From NCBI RefSeq assembly GCF_014651015.1, contig NZ_BMWB01000025.1, positions 1 through 64,000 on the forward strand: a stretch of DNA of 64,000 nucleotides, read 5' to 3'. Origin of the DNA: Streptomyces xantholiticus. GTDB lineage: Bacteria > Actinomycetota > Actinomycetes > Streptomycetales > Streptomycetaceae. Positions within the stretch are counted from its first letter, which is position 1. Each line of letters begins with the position of its first letter. This document shows positions 17,375-26,472 of the stretch, one piece after another. A program made the translations under genes and the position numbers. The notes under the pieces were generated by a model. It had not been told where the DNA came from, searched no databases, and saw nothing but the letters and a program-made list of their open reading frames with translations.

Positions 17375-17719
17375 CAGCTCCTGGACCACGTCGCCACCGC
17401 ACATCCAAGCGTGGCCGAGGTGGCGGCCGATGGCGGCTCCCAGGGCACCGTCATCAACCACGGAGCGGGCCTGGGTATCGACGTGGAAGTCGTTGAGCGG
17501 CCCACCCGCTCGCGGTTCCAACCCCTGGCCAAAAGGTGGGTGATCGAGCGGACCTTCGGATGGTTGATGCAGCACCGCCGCCTGGCGCGCGACTACAAAG
17601 CTTTACCTCAGCGGTCTCAGGCAATGATCCACTGGGTCCTGGCTGACAAAATGAGCCGCGCGCTCACGGGAGAATCCACGCCAACCTGGCGAATCGAGAA
17701 GGGTGTCAACACGCCCTGA
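17375..17719 (+). mobile_element. IS5-family transposase, C-terminal fragment
   Basis: LLDHVATAHPSVAEVAADGG, RWVIERTFGWLMQHRRLARD and YKALPQRSQAMIHWVLADKM are the end of an IS5-group DDE transposase, including the catalytic Glu in VIERTFGW. The N-terminal half is missing. Confidence 0.85.
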
Positions 17720-17767
17720 ACACTGATCAGATGCCCTCTTGACGACCGAGCTGCCGAGTCCTGGGAC

Positions 17768-18238
17768 CTAAGCCGTCTCTCCCTGGGCGGACTCCCGGCT
17801 CCAGCGCAGTTCGTGCACTGCCTCCGCCGCCTCCCTGCGTACCTCGGGGTGGGGGTGCTGGAGGAGCCGCTCCACGATCGGTAGCGCCGCCTGGTCGTGA
17901 GTCGAGCCGAGGATGGACAGGACGTAGCCCAGGAGCACGGGTTCGAAGCCATCCGCGCCGACAGCGAGCGGCTCCACCACCCGGTAGGGAAGCTCATAGT
18001 GCGTGGAGGCAGTGAAGACTGCGTGCAGCGCGGACTCCCTCACTGGGTAGCCCCTATCGGAGAGCGCGGCCATGACGAGGCGCTCTACGGCCCGCTCGGC
18101 GTCGCCTTGCGTCAGACGGCCCGTCTCCAGGACGTCGCTGACGACTTCGAGGCACAGGTCCCGGCGGTCCGCGTCGGAGCCGTTCAGCTCCTTCCAGGCC
18201 GATTCGATCAATGCCGTCAGGCCCTGGTATCCGTCCAC
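17768..18238 (-). CDS. HEAT-repeat protein
   Basis: From GTG 18238 a 156-residue, all-helical protein. Repeat-like helices are visible at YPVRESALHAVFTASTHYE and HPHPEVRREAAEAVHELRW, with a V-R-E-S-A or V-R-R-E-A signature at each HEAT helix B. The frame remains open upstream into transposase-like sequence, so the true start is uncertain; upstream sequence loses coding character. HEAT proteins mediate protein-protein contacts. Partner unknown. Confidence 0.6.
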   Translation of the reverse strand: MDGYQGLTALIESAWKELNGSDADRRDLCLEVVSDVLETGRLTQGDAERAVERLVMAALSDRGYPVRESALHAVFTASTHYELPYRVVEPLAVGADGFEPVLLGYVLSILGSTHDQAALPIVERLLQHPHPEVRREAAEAVHELRWSRESAQGETA

Positions 18239-18289
18239 GGCCAGAGCATACGGAGACGGTTGCCGCCTGGTCTCAGGGATAAATGAGCG

Positions 18290-18860
18290 GTCACGGCGCC
18301 GACACGGCTTGCGTTCCCTTGAGCACCGGTCGTCCGGCGCGGCAGAGGTCTTCTGCTTCGCGTACGGGTTGTGGGCCCAGTGGCCGGGCTGCGCGGTGTT
18401 GCGTCTGGCGCGGGTCCTGAGCAGGGGCCATCGGTTCTGTTTCTTGATCGCGCGTGGGCAGTCCCGGCTTACGGCGGGCTGGGAGGAGGAGGCTGCCTGC
18501 CGCCCGTTCAGCCTCGGTGAAGGATCGGATGAGCTTGGCGGTGGTCGCTCCGAGCTGGGACGGGATGCTGCAGCGGATGATGCGGACGCACTTCGGATAG
18601 GAGACGCGGTCGGCGTCCACGGCCGGGCGGGCGAGCGCCGCCGTGAGCGCGAACTGGCGGATTGCGTGGGGGACGGCGAGGTAGACGCACAGTTCCTGTC
18701 GTCATCGCCAAGCAGGGCGACTGGGCCCCACTCCAAGGTCCTCCCGCAGTATGGATGGGTCAGCGCTGTGGGCGCTTGGCACTTCAGCCGAACTCGCTTC
18801 TTCCGAGGCGGCCTCTCCAGGAACGGGGGATCCTCATCTGGGCGACGACTCCGCGTCAAG
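18290..18860 (-). mobile_element. Decayed transposase, IS4-like
   Basis: Fragments in several minus frames, among them VDADRVSYPKCVRIIRCSIP and RDCPRAIKKQNRWPLL, resemble the C-terminal region of IS4-type DDE transposases. It is shifted several times and no ends could be defined. Assignment is tentative. Confidence 0.45.
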
Positions 18861-19008
18861 CGCGCGCCAGCAACATGCCACTACTGTCAACTGGCCCTGC
18901 ACCGCAACCCTGGCGGGACGACGCCAGTCTCACTGGGTAGGCACAGCACCGTGTTGTGTTCTCGGCGTACGCGGCTTCGCCTCATGGACCGCCGCTCTGG
19001 GGGGATGG

Positions 19009-19320
19009 ATGGGCTTCGACGAGAACGAGTCCCAAGCAGTGCGCGAGGAGCGCTTTGCGGCGGAGCGGGCCAGGCGCAGGGCTGAGCGCAGGTCGGCGTC
19101 GCTCGACCTGCGGGGCTCGCACGTCGGTGTGGGCATCGTGGCCGTCGTCCTGGCCCTTCTCGGCTGGTACGGCAAGCTCGTCGCGCTGGGCGTTGTCGGC
19201 GGGATCTTCCTGCTCTGGTTCGCTATCGCTCTCGTCTGGGTCCATGCCGACGGGGACCGAGGCGGGCATGCGATCCAGCGTGCCTACAGCGCCACCTTTG
19301 GCTGGGGCAACGGACTGTGA
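19009..19320 (+). CDS. Small two-helix membrane protein
   Basis: ATG 19009 follows GGGGGGA. The 103-residue product has a charged helical N-terminus (FAAERARRRAERRS), then helices VGIVAVVLALLGWYGKLVA and LGVVGGIFLLWFAIALVWV. Resembles other actinobacterial hypothetical membrane proteins with a coiled-coil-like basic N-terminus. Function unknown. Confidence 0.7.
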   Translation: MGFDENESQAVREERFAAERARRRAERRSASLDLRGSHVGVGIVAVVLALLGWYGKLVALGVVGGIFLLWFAIALVWVHADGDRGGHAIQRAYSATFGWGNGL

Positions 19321-19434
19321 CCTGGTCGATCCGGAGGCGACGGTGCTACGGACCGTGGGGGTCAGGTGGTGCAGGGCCGGGCACGCAGCAGGGCAGGGGA
19401 AGCTGAGGCGACTGGCGGAAGAGTGCCACCTGGC

Positions 19435-19935
19435 TCACCCCTGGAGTGCCGACCGCAGAGTCCAGCCAGCCGCCGGCTGCCCACCTGACCGGCCTGCTCC
19501 TGGGCGCGTCCATGCGGCGGTGGGCCAGCTGCGGAGCAGTGCGGCAATCCTGGCGGCGGTGCAGCCGGGATCGAGAAGGAGGCCGCGTAGAGCCATGACG
19601 TCGCGGCGCGCTGGTTTGACCGCGATGCCTGAGGCTTCGAGGTACATGACGCCGCTCGCGGCGGCGACGTCCATGTTGGAGCGCTCGAGCCATCGGTAGC
19701 GGCCGAGGGTGTGCACGAGGGCGGCGGCCTTGGCGTAGGCGCTGCCGTGGACGGGCTGCTCGAAGAATTCGGCGCGGTGGCGCGCGACGGCGGCGAGAGG
19801 TACACCGTAGTCGTCGGGGGCCGGATCGCCCGCTCCTGCGACTTCGGCGACCTGCAGGCCGCCCACGGCCTTGTCCTGGATACGCTGCCGGACCGCTCGC
19901 CGGGATCTACAACCCGGCCGGGCCGGGTCGGACAA
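19435..19935 (-). pseudogene. Truncated copy of a Fic/Doc-like toxin
   Basis: Residues 27-137 of this frame (bases 19857-19525) closely match the intact toxin at 48092-48469: LQVAEVAGAGDPAPDDYGVP, KAAALVHTLGRYRWLERSN and GVMYLEASGI are shared almost unchanged. The native N-terminus (equivalent of MELHIDVPWI) is replaced by unrelated sequence, and an antitoxin gene is missing. The C-terminal about 30 residues are also foreign. It is an orphan, probably inactive copy. Confidence 0.75.
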
Positions 19936-19973
19936 CTCTGGCAGGCTGAAGAGATGATTATGAAGAAGGTCTC

Positions 19974-22118
19974 GTGAGCGACGATGAGAAGTCCCGCCTC
20001 GGCGAGTTCAGCGCCCGGCTGAAGAGCGACGACATCGACGTCGTCTGCGGGGCTCTGGACGATTACCAGTCGGCACAGGCGGACACCAGGTGGGGTGTGG
20101 ACAACCCTTACTGGCCGCTGGCCAACGAAGTGCGCTTCGCTGCCCGAGACCTCCTCGGGCAACCTCCGTCCGGCCACAGCCACGCGAGCGCTCTCACCAT
20201 CATGTGGCATCTCGCCGAGGAGGAGGACGCGGACTTGATCGCGGATGCCCTCGAAGGCGCCCCGGACGCCGGGGTGCGGGAGGATGCGCTTCTCGCGGCC
20301 GGCACCGCCCTCGCGGAGGGTGAGGAGCCGAACCGGCGGCTGCTGGAGCTGATCGGTGCCATGGTGCTGGACGAGGGCCTCGATGTGCGGGATCGCAGGA
20401 AGGCCATGCACGCCCTGGACGATCTCGACCTGCCGGAGGTCGAAGACCTCATCGTCCGTCTCAGTGAGTCGTCCGAACTGGAACTCCAGTTGCACGCGGC
20501 GGGTTGTCTCGCGACGCCCCTACGGCTCCGCATCCACCGCGACCGCGTCAGGCGGCTCGTCAAGTCATGGCCGGAGGACGCGGGTTGGGAGGCCAAGCAC
20601 ATTCGCGAGGCGATCGAGGGCTTCCACAGCACCTACTGGAAAGACACCGAGCTGGACGATCCGGTACTCCGGAACGCCCATGACGAACTGAGGTTCCCGC
20701 TCAGCGACGAGGGATGCCTGCAAGCATTCGCCACCCTGCTCCGCAGCGAGGACCCGGTCGCCGTGGGCATCGCACTCGACCAATACGAGTCCTCGAAGGG
20801 GCTACGTCGCGTCCTGGAGGACGAGGAACGTGCCGAGGCATACCTGCCCGAGGTGCTGGCACGCGCTCGTGAGGTGCTCCGGCGGCCGATGTCTCCCGCC
20901 GAGGTGAGCGCCCTGAACATGATCGGGGCGCAGCACGCCGAGCCCGGCGACGCCGACCTCCTGCTGGACGTACTCGCGCGCCCGGACTCGGACGCGGTAC
21001 GCGAGAGGGCCGTCTGGATGGCTTACGGCGTGCTCGACGAGGCCGAGGTGAAGGACGAGAGGCTCGTCGCCGCGCTGGGCGACCTGATCCTCGACCCGTC
21101 CGTCGGCTTCTACTTCACGAAGGAGAAGGCGATCCGCGTCCTGGCCGACAGCCTCGGCGCGGACGCGGACGGCATTCTCCTCCGGGCGCTCCGTGAGGGT
21201 GAGCCGAAGGTGCAGGCTCACGCGTCCTATTTCCTGGTCGGGACGGGAGGTCTGGATCGGCACCGTGCCATCCTGGAGGAGGTCGCCGAAAGCTGGGACG
21301 ACCAGCCTCCGGCGCATCCCTGGGGCGAGGACCCCATGAAGCTGATTTTCGGCAAGCCGCACAGCGTCCACTGGGAGGGACACCGGCTGGCGGACCCGGA
21401 CCTTTATCGCGCCCACAAGCGGCTGAGGGCGCCCACGGTGGACAAGTCGTATCACCAGGCGCTTCGCACGCTGCTCGAAAGCGACGACCAGGCGGCCGTG
21501 GGCATCGCCCTCGACCACTGGTGGAGTCCCGATGGCGCCGTGAAGCGGGGCGGCGAGGCAGCACGTGAACCGGAGAGGGCACTCGTCCTGGACCGGATCC
21601 GGGAGGTGCTGCGGCAGCCTCCCTCACCGGCCGAGCTCAGCCGCGAGTACGGGCCGGAGGCCAAGCACCTCACGGCACTGTCAGCGCTGGGCGTCGTGGC
21701 GGCGGAAGAGCCGTCCCTGCTGGCCGAGGTCGTGGAGGCCGCCGCGAGCGATCACGTCCGCGAGCGGGTTCTTTGTGCGGTGGAAGCGGTGTTCAAGGGC
21801 GCGGAGGAGGCCGACCCACGACTCGTCGAGGCGCTTGGGAATGTCGCCTGCGACGAGAACCTGCCGTTGAACGACCGCGTCAGGGCCCTGGAACTGCTGG
21901 ACGAGTCCCCGGGGACCAACTCCGTGGACGCGCTCGTCCGGGCGACGCGCTGCCCCGAGGTAGAGGTTCAAGCCGCCGCGGCATGGGGGCTGATGTGGGA
22001 AGAGGTTGTCGAGGACCATCGCGCCATGCTTGAGGAGCTGAGTGCGAGCTGGCCCGTGGAGGACGCCCCGTGGGAGGTCACGCGAGTGCGGGACTTGCTC
22101 AACGCCGGTAAGGAGTGA
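19974..22118 (+). CDS. Large HEAT-repeat protein with three tandem modules
   Basis: GTG 19974 follows GAAGAAGG; 714 residues, all-helical, acidic. Three long modules of about 230 residues repeat the same order: a helix such as ALDDYQSAQ / IALDQYESS / IALDHWWSP, then LLGQPPSG / LRRPMSPAEVSAL / LRQPPSPAELS, then a V-R-E-x-A HEAT block and an ending E-E-L/V-x-x-S-W. Module starts are near residues 23, 262 and 500. HEAT solenoids bind proteins; no enzyme domain is present. It stands alone between a truncated toxin copy (divergent) and Tn3 relics. Confidence 0.88.
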   Translation: MSDDEKSRLGEFSARLKSDDIDVVCGALDDYQSAQADTRWGVDNPYWPLANEVRFAARDLLGQPPSGHSHASALTIMWHLAEEEDADLIADALEGAPDAGVREDALLAAGTALAEGEEPNRRLLELIGAMVLDEGLDVRDRRKAMHALDDLDLPEVEDLIVRLSESSELELQLHAAGCLATPLRLRIHRDRVRRLVKSWPEDAGWEAKHIREAIEGFHSTYWKDTELDDPVLRNAHDELRFPLSDEGCLQAFATLLRSEDPVAVGIALDQYESSKGLRRVLEDEERAEAYLPEVLARAREVLRRPMSPAEVSALNMIGAQHAEPGDADLLLDVLARPDSDAVRERAVWMAYGVLDEAEVKDERLVAALGDLILDPSVGFYFTKEKAIRVLADSLGADADGILLRALREGEPKVQAHASYFLVGTGGLDRHRAILEEVAESWDDQPPAHPWGEDPMKLIFGKPHSVHWEGHRLADPDLYRAHKRLRAPTVDKSYHQALRTLLESDDQAAVGIALDHWWSPDGAVKRGGEAAREPERALVLDRIREVLRQPPSPAELSREYGPEAKHLTALSALGVVAAEEPSLLAEVVEAAASDHVRERVLCAVEAVFKGAEEADPRLVEALGNVACDENLPLNDRVRALELLDESPGTNSVDALVRATRCPEVEVQAAAAWGLMWEEVVEDHRAMLEELSASWPVEDAPWEVTRVRDLLNAGKE

Positions 22119-22340
22119 GGCGGGCCGCGCGTGGCAGGTAGCGCATGGCGCGTGAAGCTCCTGGGCCGAATGAAATCTGCTGGTCGGACCGACTCCACAC
22201 TGGCCACCCGGAGGCAGAGCTGTGACTGTCACGGCGAACACTGGCGATGACGGCTGGCTTGTGGGGCTGTCGCGGTAGAGCGCAGGCCCGTACGCTCCAG
22301 GCGTCCGGACGGGGAGGCCCCCACCCGGCGCCTGGCACGT

Positions 22341-22448
22341 TCACCTCATCCACTCGTACTCGTCGTCCTCCCCTCCGGCGTCACGGTCGTCGCCGTCGAG
22401 CAGGTTGTTCACCTCGTCCTCGGTGAGGAGTTCACGCGTCTCGTCCAT
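22341..22448 (-). CDS. 35-residue acidic peptide ORF
   Basis: ATG 22448 encodes MDETRELLTEDEVNNLLDGD and an acidic tail ending EYEWMR. It looks coding by composition, but no strong ribosome-binding site is visible and it could be a relic of a longer gene. Confidence 0.3.
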   Translation of the reverse strand: MDETRELLTEDEVNNLLDGDDRDAGGEDDEYEWMR

Positions 22449-22667
22449 GCCGTCATGATGCCGAGCCCGTCGTGCGGGCTGCGTCATCGGCCGCGCCGCG
22501 AGGAGTACACCGCCGCAAGCAGCGTGATCCGCATCGGGGAAACGGCGTATCTGACCACCCGAAAGCCACCCCTCGGCTACTTTTCCCCTGAGGCCAGAGG
22601 TAGGAGTCCGCGGCCGTCTCGGCCCACGACCGCGTGGAGGTGGACTGCGGCGGGCTGACCTGTCGAG

Positions 22668-22964
22668 GGTTGGAACGGGGCCAACGACGTGCTGTTCTTC
22701 GGCAAGAGCGGCGAGTTCGCCGGCAACCGCCGTGACGAGCAGGAACTGTCCATCCTCGCCCTGGTCTTCGTCAGTACCCTGATGATCCAGGACGTGCTCG
22801 CCGAGCCCGAGTGGGCCGGCGTGCTCACCGAGGAGGACCGCCGCACGCTCACCCCGCTGTTCTGGATGCACGTCCAGCCCTACGGCGAGGTGCCGCTGAA
22901 CACGTCCAGCCGCCTTCAGCTCTCCGCCCCGACCCACTCGGAGCCGGGACCCGCCTCGGACTGA
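22668..22964 (+). mobile_element. Tn3-family transposase, C-terminal fragment
   Basis: Frame DVLFFGKSGEFAGNRRDEQE, LMIQDVLAEPEWAGVLTEED and RRTLTPLFWMHVQPYGEV is the end of a Tn3-type TnpA. Upstream sequence is unrelated, so about 90% of the gene is gone. Confidence 0.85.
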
Positions 22965-23084
22965 CCGCCAGCGGCCAGTCCGAATCGTCACACTCAGCTA
23001 CACGTCGGTTGGTTCACCATTCGTGGGCACGCCTCTCTGCGCGCCGGGCGGCGTGCTGAGCTGAGCCCGTTCCGGCTGGGCTGG

Positions 23085-23975
23085 TCACCGCGGCGCCTGC
23101 GCGAGGATCGCGGCGGTGCGGGCGTAGACCTGCTCACCGAAGGCGGGGTCCCGGGAGGCATCGGAGGACATGTCCAGCTCCGCAGCGCTGTAGTAGCCGC
23201 CGGTCGCGTCGTCCAATGCGGGGTCGCTGGCCAGTCGAATGCTGGTACGTGCGCCTTTCTCCGGGCTGGCCATGAACGCCTTCCCTACGATCCCGACCAC
23301 CTTGAGGACGCCGCCGGCGTTGTGCCCGAACGCGGTTTTGACGCTGCCGGGATTCGCCGCGTTGACGGTGACCCCACTACCGGCGAGTTCCCTGGCGAGG
23401 GCGTAGGTATGGGCAAGGTTGACCAGCTTGGAGTCGCTGTACGCCTGGAGCTGGCTGTATTGATCGGGGTAAGTCCAGTCCTGCAGTTTCGGGTTCCCCC
23501 GCTTCTCCAGAATCGAGGACAGGTTGACCACGCGAGAAGGCCGTCCTGTCGCGGAGGCCCCGATGCGTAGGGTGTCCAACAGCTCCGAAGTGAGAGCTGC
23601 GACCGCCAGGTGGTTCACGGCCAGGGTCCGTTCCACCCCGTCGGGGGCCAGTGCGCGCTGCGAGAACGCCGCGCCTGCGTTGTTCACCAGCACGTGCAGA
23701 CCCTTCGGGGTCACCTGCAGCACCTGCTCGACGAGACCCCGCACACCGGCCAGCGACCCGAGGTCACCCGACACCGGCACGAACCGTCCCCCGCTGCCCT
23801 TGAGCTCTCGGGCGACCGCGGCGGCCCGTGTCTGGTCGCGTGCATGGGCCAGGACGACCGCCCCGGCCTGGCCCAGGGCGGTTGCGGTTGTCCGACCGAT
23901 CCCACTTGTCGTCCCCGTCACCAGGACGGTCCGCCCGTCCATCGGCCAGCTCCCTGTCGACTTCCGGCCAGCCAT
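23085..23975 (-). CDS. Short-chain dehydrogenase/reductase
   Basis: A 296-residue SDR. The Rossmann motif TGTTSGIG lies at about residues 20-27, NNAG at about 99-102, the catalytic Ser in NLSSILE, and YSDSK supplies the Tyr and Lys. It resembles the retinol-dehydrogenase-like SDRs with an extended C-terminus (ASDPALDDATGGYYS). ATG 23975 follows AAGGAGG at 6 bases; the ATG at 24014 has no such site. It is divergent from a MarR-type regulator with a shared palindrome, so substrate-induced derepression is likely. The substrate is unknown. Confidence 0.9.
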   Translation of the reverse strand: MAGRKSTGSWPMDGRTVLVTGTTSGIGRTTATALGQAGAVVLAHARDQTRAAAVARELKGSGGRFVPVSGDLGSLAGVRGLVEQVLQVTPKGLHVLVNNAGAAFSQRALAPDGVERTLAVNHLAVAALTSELLDTLRIGASATGRPSRVVNLSSILEKRGNPKLQDWTYPDQYSQLQAYSDSKLVNLAHTYALARELAGSGVTVNAANPGSVKTAFGHNAGGVLKVVGIVGKAFMASPEKGARTSIRLASDPALDDATGGYYSAAELDMSSDASRDPAFGEQVYARTAAILAQAPR

Positions 23976-24018
23976 TACGGCCTCCTTCATGGATACTGAA
24001 CCCCGACAGTACATTAAT

Positions 24019-24036
24019 TGCTGAACATGTACAGCA
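24019..24036. promoter_or_regulatory. Likely MarR operator between SDR and marR genes
   Basis: TGCTGAACATGTACAGCA is an 18-bp near-perfect palindrome (16 of 18 positions symmetric) in the 83-base divergent intergenic region. Its AT content is much higher than the surroundings. A site of this type is expected for a MarR dimer controlling both genes. Confidence 0.65.
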
Positions 24037-24058
24037 TTTTTCTCATGAGAGGTCGGGA

Positions 24059-24511
24059 ATGGATCCAGCAGCTCGCTCAGAGGCTCACCAGCAGGCCGTG
24101 AACGGGGCGGCGCTCGCGGAGAGCCTCTTCGCGACGGCCCACAGGTTGCGACAGAGGGCCAGCAGGCAGCTGTTCAACGAGCAGGTCACCTATGAACGAC
24201 TCCGGCTGCTGACGTTCCTCCGCGATGACGGTGACCTCACCATGAGCGAGATGAGTAGCCGACTCGGCGTGACTCCTCGGGCCGTGACCACCCTTGCGGT
24301 GTGCCTGGAGTCCGCAGGAATGCTGACCCGCCAAGTCCACCCCCGCGACAGGCGCTCGATCGTCCTGCACATCACCGACGCCGGGCGTGATGCCGCCGAC
24401 CGCCTCTGGGACGCCCACCGCAACGCAATGGCCGCCGTTGTCGACAAGCTCACCGAGGATCAGAAGACCGCACTTCGGGACATCCTCGACTCCCTCGACA
24501 CCGACCGCTGA
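24059..24511 (+). CDS. MarR-family transcriptional regulator
   Basis: A 150-residue regulator. The winged helix is visible as TMSEMSSRLGVTPRAVTTLA (residues 60-80) followed by the wing VHPRDRRSIVLHITDAG. The C-terminal helix LTEDQKTALRDILDSLD completes the dimer. It is divergent from the SDR and probably represses it and itself through the palindrome at 24019-24036. Start ATG 24059 has AGAGG-like sequence upstream. Confidence 0.9.
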   Translation: MDPAARSEAHQQAVNGAALAESLFATAHRLRQRASRQLFNEQVTYERLRLLTFLRDDGDLTMSEMSSRLGVTPRAVTTLAVCLESAGMLTRQVHPRDRRSIVLHITDAGRDAADRLWDAHRNAMAAVVDKLTEDQKTALRDILDSLDTDR

Positions 24512-24782
24512 GTCGCGGCAGGAGAGGAGCCCTCCGTCTCGGCCCCCGAGCCGGCCTGCCCGGCCCGTTCAGCACCTGACCCACCAGGACGAGCGGGGAG
24601 CCGGACCGCAGCCGGCCCGACTGGACCGACGACGAGCGAGCCGCCGGCACGCGCATCGGCGTCTCGGCGTCGCGCTGGGATGTGGTGGGTTCCACTCCCC
24701 CATGCCCGTCCACTACCGAGCTGTACATCGACAGCGGGGGCGCGCACGGCAGTTGACGTGATGAATGGCGTGATGCTGGGCT

Positions 24783-24862
24783 ACACGGATCCTGGGGGCC
24801 GGCTCGGGACTTTGCTGAGGTGTCGGTAGACAGTGGGCGGGGTGACACCGATTCCGTAAGCG
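24783..24862 (-). pseudogene. HTH relic of a resolvase or transposase
   Basis: The minus strand ends AYGIGVTPPTVYRHLSKVPS and a stop shortly after. This is the C-terminal HTH pattern (G-V-x-x-x-T-V-Y-R-H-L) of serine resolvases or similar recombinases. Only about 25 residues remain. Confidence 0.4.
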
Positions 24863-24942
24863 ATCTGCTGCTCGGCATGCCGGCGGTGAGCTTTGTGACA
24901 GGGATCACAGCAACGGGCTTGGGTGGTCGGACAGGACGGGGT

Positions 24943-25581
24943 GTGGAGCTATCGTTGCGCGCTCGTGTGCGGGCCGGGGACTCGGCGGCATTCGGGCAGA
25001 TCTTTGATGAACACGCCCAGGTGGTGTACAAGCACGCCGTGCACTGGACCGGCGATTGGGCCGCTGCCGAGGACGTGGTGTCACTGACGTTCTTGGAGGC
25101 CTGGCGGCTGAGGAAGAAACTGCGTCCGGGCGGAGAGATCCTGCGGCCTTGGTTGCTGGGGATCGCGACCAATGTTCTCCACAACACCGCCCGCGCCGCG
25201 CGCCGGCACCAGAGGGCGCTGACGCAGCTGCCTGCGCGCGAGGCAGTGCCCGATTTCGCGGAGGAGCTGGTGGGACGGCCGGCCGCCACCGAACAGCTGG
25301 CCGCGGCCAAAGCCGCGCTTGAGCGGTTACGGCCGGCGGAGCGGGAGGTGTTTGCCCTGTGCGTGTGGTCGGGCCTGGAGCGTGCGGCTGTGGCCGAGGC
25401 GCTGGAGGTGCCGGTTGGCACGGTCCGTTCCCGGCTGTCGCGGGCTCGCAGCCGGCTGCGGGAGCTGACCGAGCAGGAACTGGCCGGGGTTCCAAGCAAT
25501 GTGCAACGCGAGCCTGGCAGCGGACAGATACCGGGTGACCGCACACCCGCGGTGGGGTCGATCCAGGAGAAGAACCGATGA
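24943..25581 (+). CDS. ECF-type RNA polymerase sigma factor
   Basis: From GTG 24943 (AGGA upstream), 212 residues. Sigma2: RAGDSAAFGQIFDEHAQVVY through WAAAEDVVSLTFLEAWRLR. Sigma4: LRPAEREVFALCVWSGLERA and VPVGTVRSRLSRARSRLREL. Belongs to the SigE/CU044-associated ECF group. The next gene overlaps by four bases (ATGA) and encodes a single-pass membrane protein that probably acts as or with its anti-sigma partner. An earlier in-frame start at 24820 would add 41 residues without homology to sigma factors. Confidence 0.9.
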   Translation: MELSLRARVRAGDSAAFGQIFDEHAQVVYKHAVHWTGDWAAAEDVVSLTFLEAWRLRKKLRPGGEILRPWLLGIATNVLHNTARAARRHQRALTQLPAREAVPDFAEELVGRPAATEQLAAAKAALERLRPAEREVFALCVWSGLERAAVAEALEVPVGTVRSRLSRARSRLRELTEQELAGVPSNVQREPGSGQIPGDRTPAVGSIQEKNR

Positions 25582-26282
25582 ATGCCAACCCGCAATCGCC
25601 ACAGCGGTCGGAGCGAGGGGAACTGTCCCGGCTGCTGCCGGCACCGGCGGACCCGGATCTCTCTCGCGACCGCCACCTCTTGCTGAAGGAACACCTCATG
25701 AACCACGTGCAGGAAGACTCCCGTCTCACCGCGAGACGCCGGCGTCTCACGACGCGATTCGTTGTCCCGGTGGCGCTGGCGGCGGCCGTGGCCGGCGTCG
25801 CGGTGAGCATCGGTCAGACGCCTGGTGACACCGACACGGTCACCGTCGCGGCCGGGCCCGACCGGATCACGAACGTGGCCTACACCCTCGACCGGGAACC
25901 CCACAACATCGTGAAGCTCAGCATGCCGATCGAAACGTCGGGGATGAGCGTGCAGAGGGTGCTGTCCGATCCCGCCGGCCTGCAGCACGACCTGGACCGC
26001 ATGGGAGTGAACGCCCGCGTCTACCGGGACGACCCCAGCTGCCCTGTCGCCCAGAAGGACCTCAACCGAGACAGGGAGGCCAACAAGGCCGCGGTAGGGA
26101 AGATCGGACGCGAGAACGACCGGCTGGTCACGACCATTCACCGGGACAAGATTCCCAACGGTTCCACCCTGGTCGTGGTCCTTCCCCCCACCGGAGGCAA
26201 GGGCCACGGACTGTTCGGCATAGACGTCCTCAAGGGGGAGCTCCCCTCCTGCTACCACGCCCAGAACGAGGAATTGCCCTAA
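25578..26282 (+). CDS. CU044_5270-like single-pass membrane protein, putative anti-sigma partner
   Basis: A 234-residue protein starting inside the sigma stop codon. The N-terminus is cytoplasmic (LSRLLPAPADPDLSRDRHLL), followed by basic residues and one transmembrane helix (FVVPVALAAAVAGVAVSIG, about residues 61-80) and an outer domain of about 150 residues with two Cys (PSCPVAQ and LPSCYHA). Layout and linkage match the CU044_5270 family that accompanies ECF sigma factors. No zinc-binding anti-sigma motif is visible, so direct sigma inhibition is inferred only from context. Confidence 0.75.
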   Translation: MNANPQSPQRSERGELSRLLPAPADPDLSRDRHLLLKEHLMNHVQEDSRLTARRRRLTTRFVVPVALAAAVAGVAVSIGQTPGDTDTVTVAAGPDRITNVAYTLDREPHNIVKLSMPIETSGMSVQRVLSDPAGLQHDLDRMGVNARVYRDDPSCPVAQKDLNRDREANKAAVGKIGRENDRLVTTIHRDKIPNGSTLVVVLPPTGGKGHGLFGIDVLKGELPSCYHAQNEELP

Positions 26283-26299
26283 CCACCTTCGGCCCTTGC

Positions 26300-26338
26300 C
26301 TTGGCCGGTGAGCACAGACAAACCGCTCACCGGCCAAG
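26300..26338 (+). terminator. Terminator of the sigma factor operon
   Basis: CTTGGCCGGTGAGC at 26300-26313 pairs perfectly with GCTCACCGGCCAAG at 26325-26338, a 14-bp stem and 11-base loop, 18 bases after the stop codon. Confidence 0.85.
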
Positions 26339-26472
26339 ACGTCTCTGCCGACTGTCAGTTCTTCCGGGCCAGTAGCAGGGTCATGAGGGTGACTCGCCCC
26401 GGTGACGAGGTAGACACTGGATTTCCTGTGGCCCATCGCCACGAGCGGAGCCGACCATGAGGAGCAGCAGGT

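Noticed and set aside
24450..26330. A long minus-strand frame across the marR end, sigma and anti-sigma genes
   Set aside because: It spans several real genes on the other strand and has Ser/Arg/Pro-rich sequence without domains.
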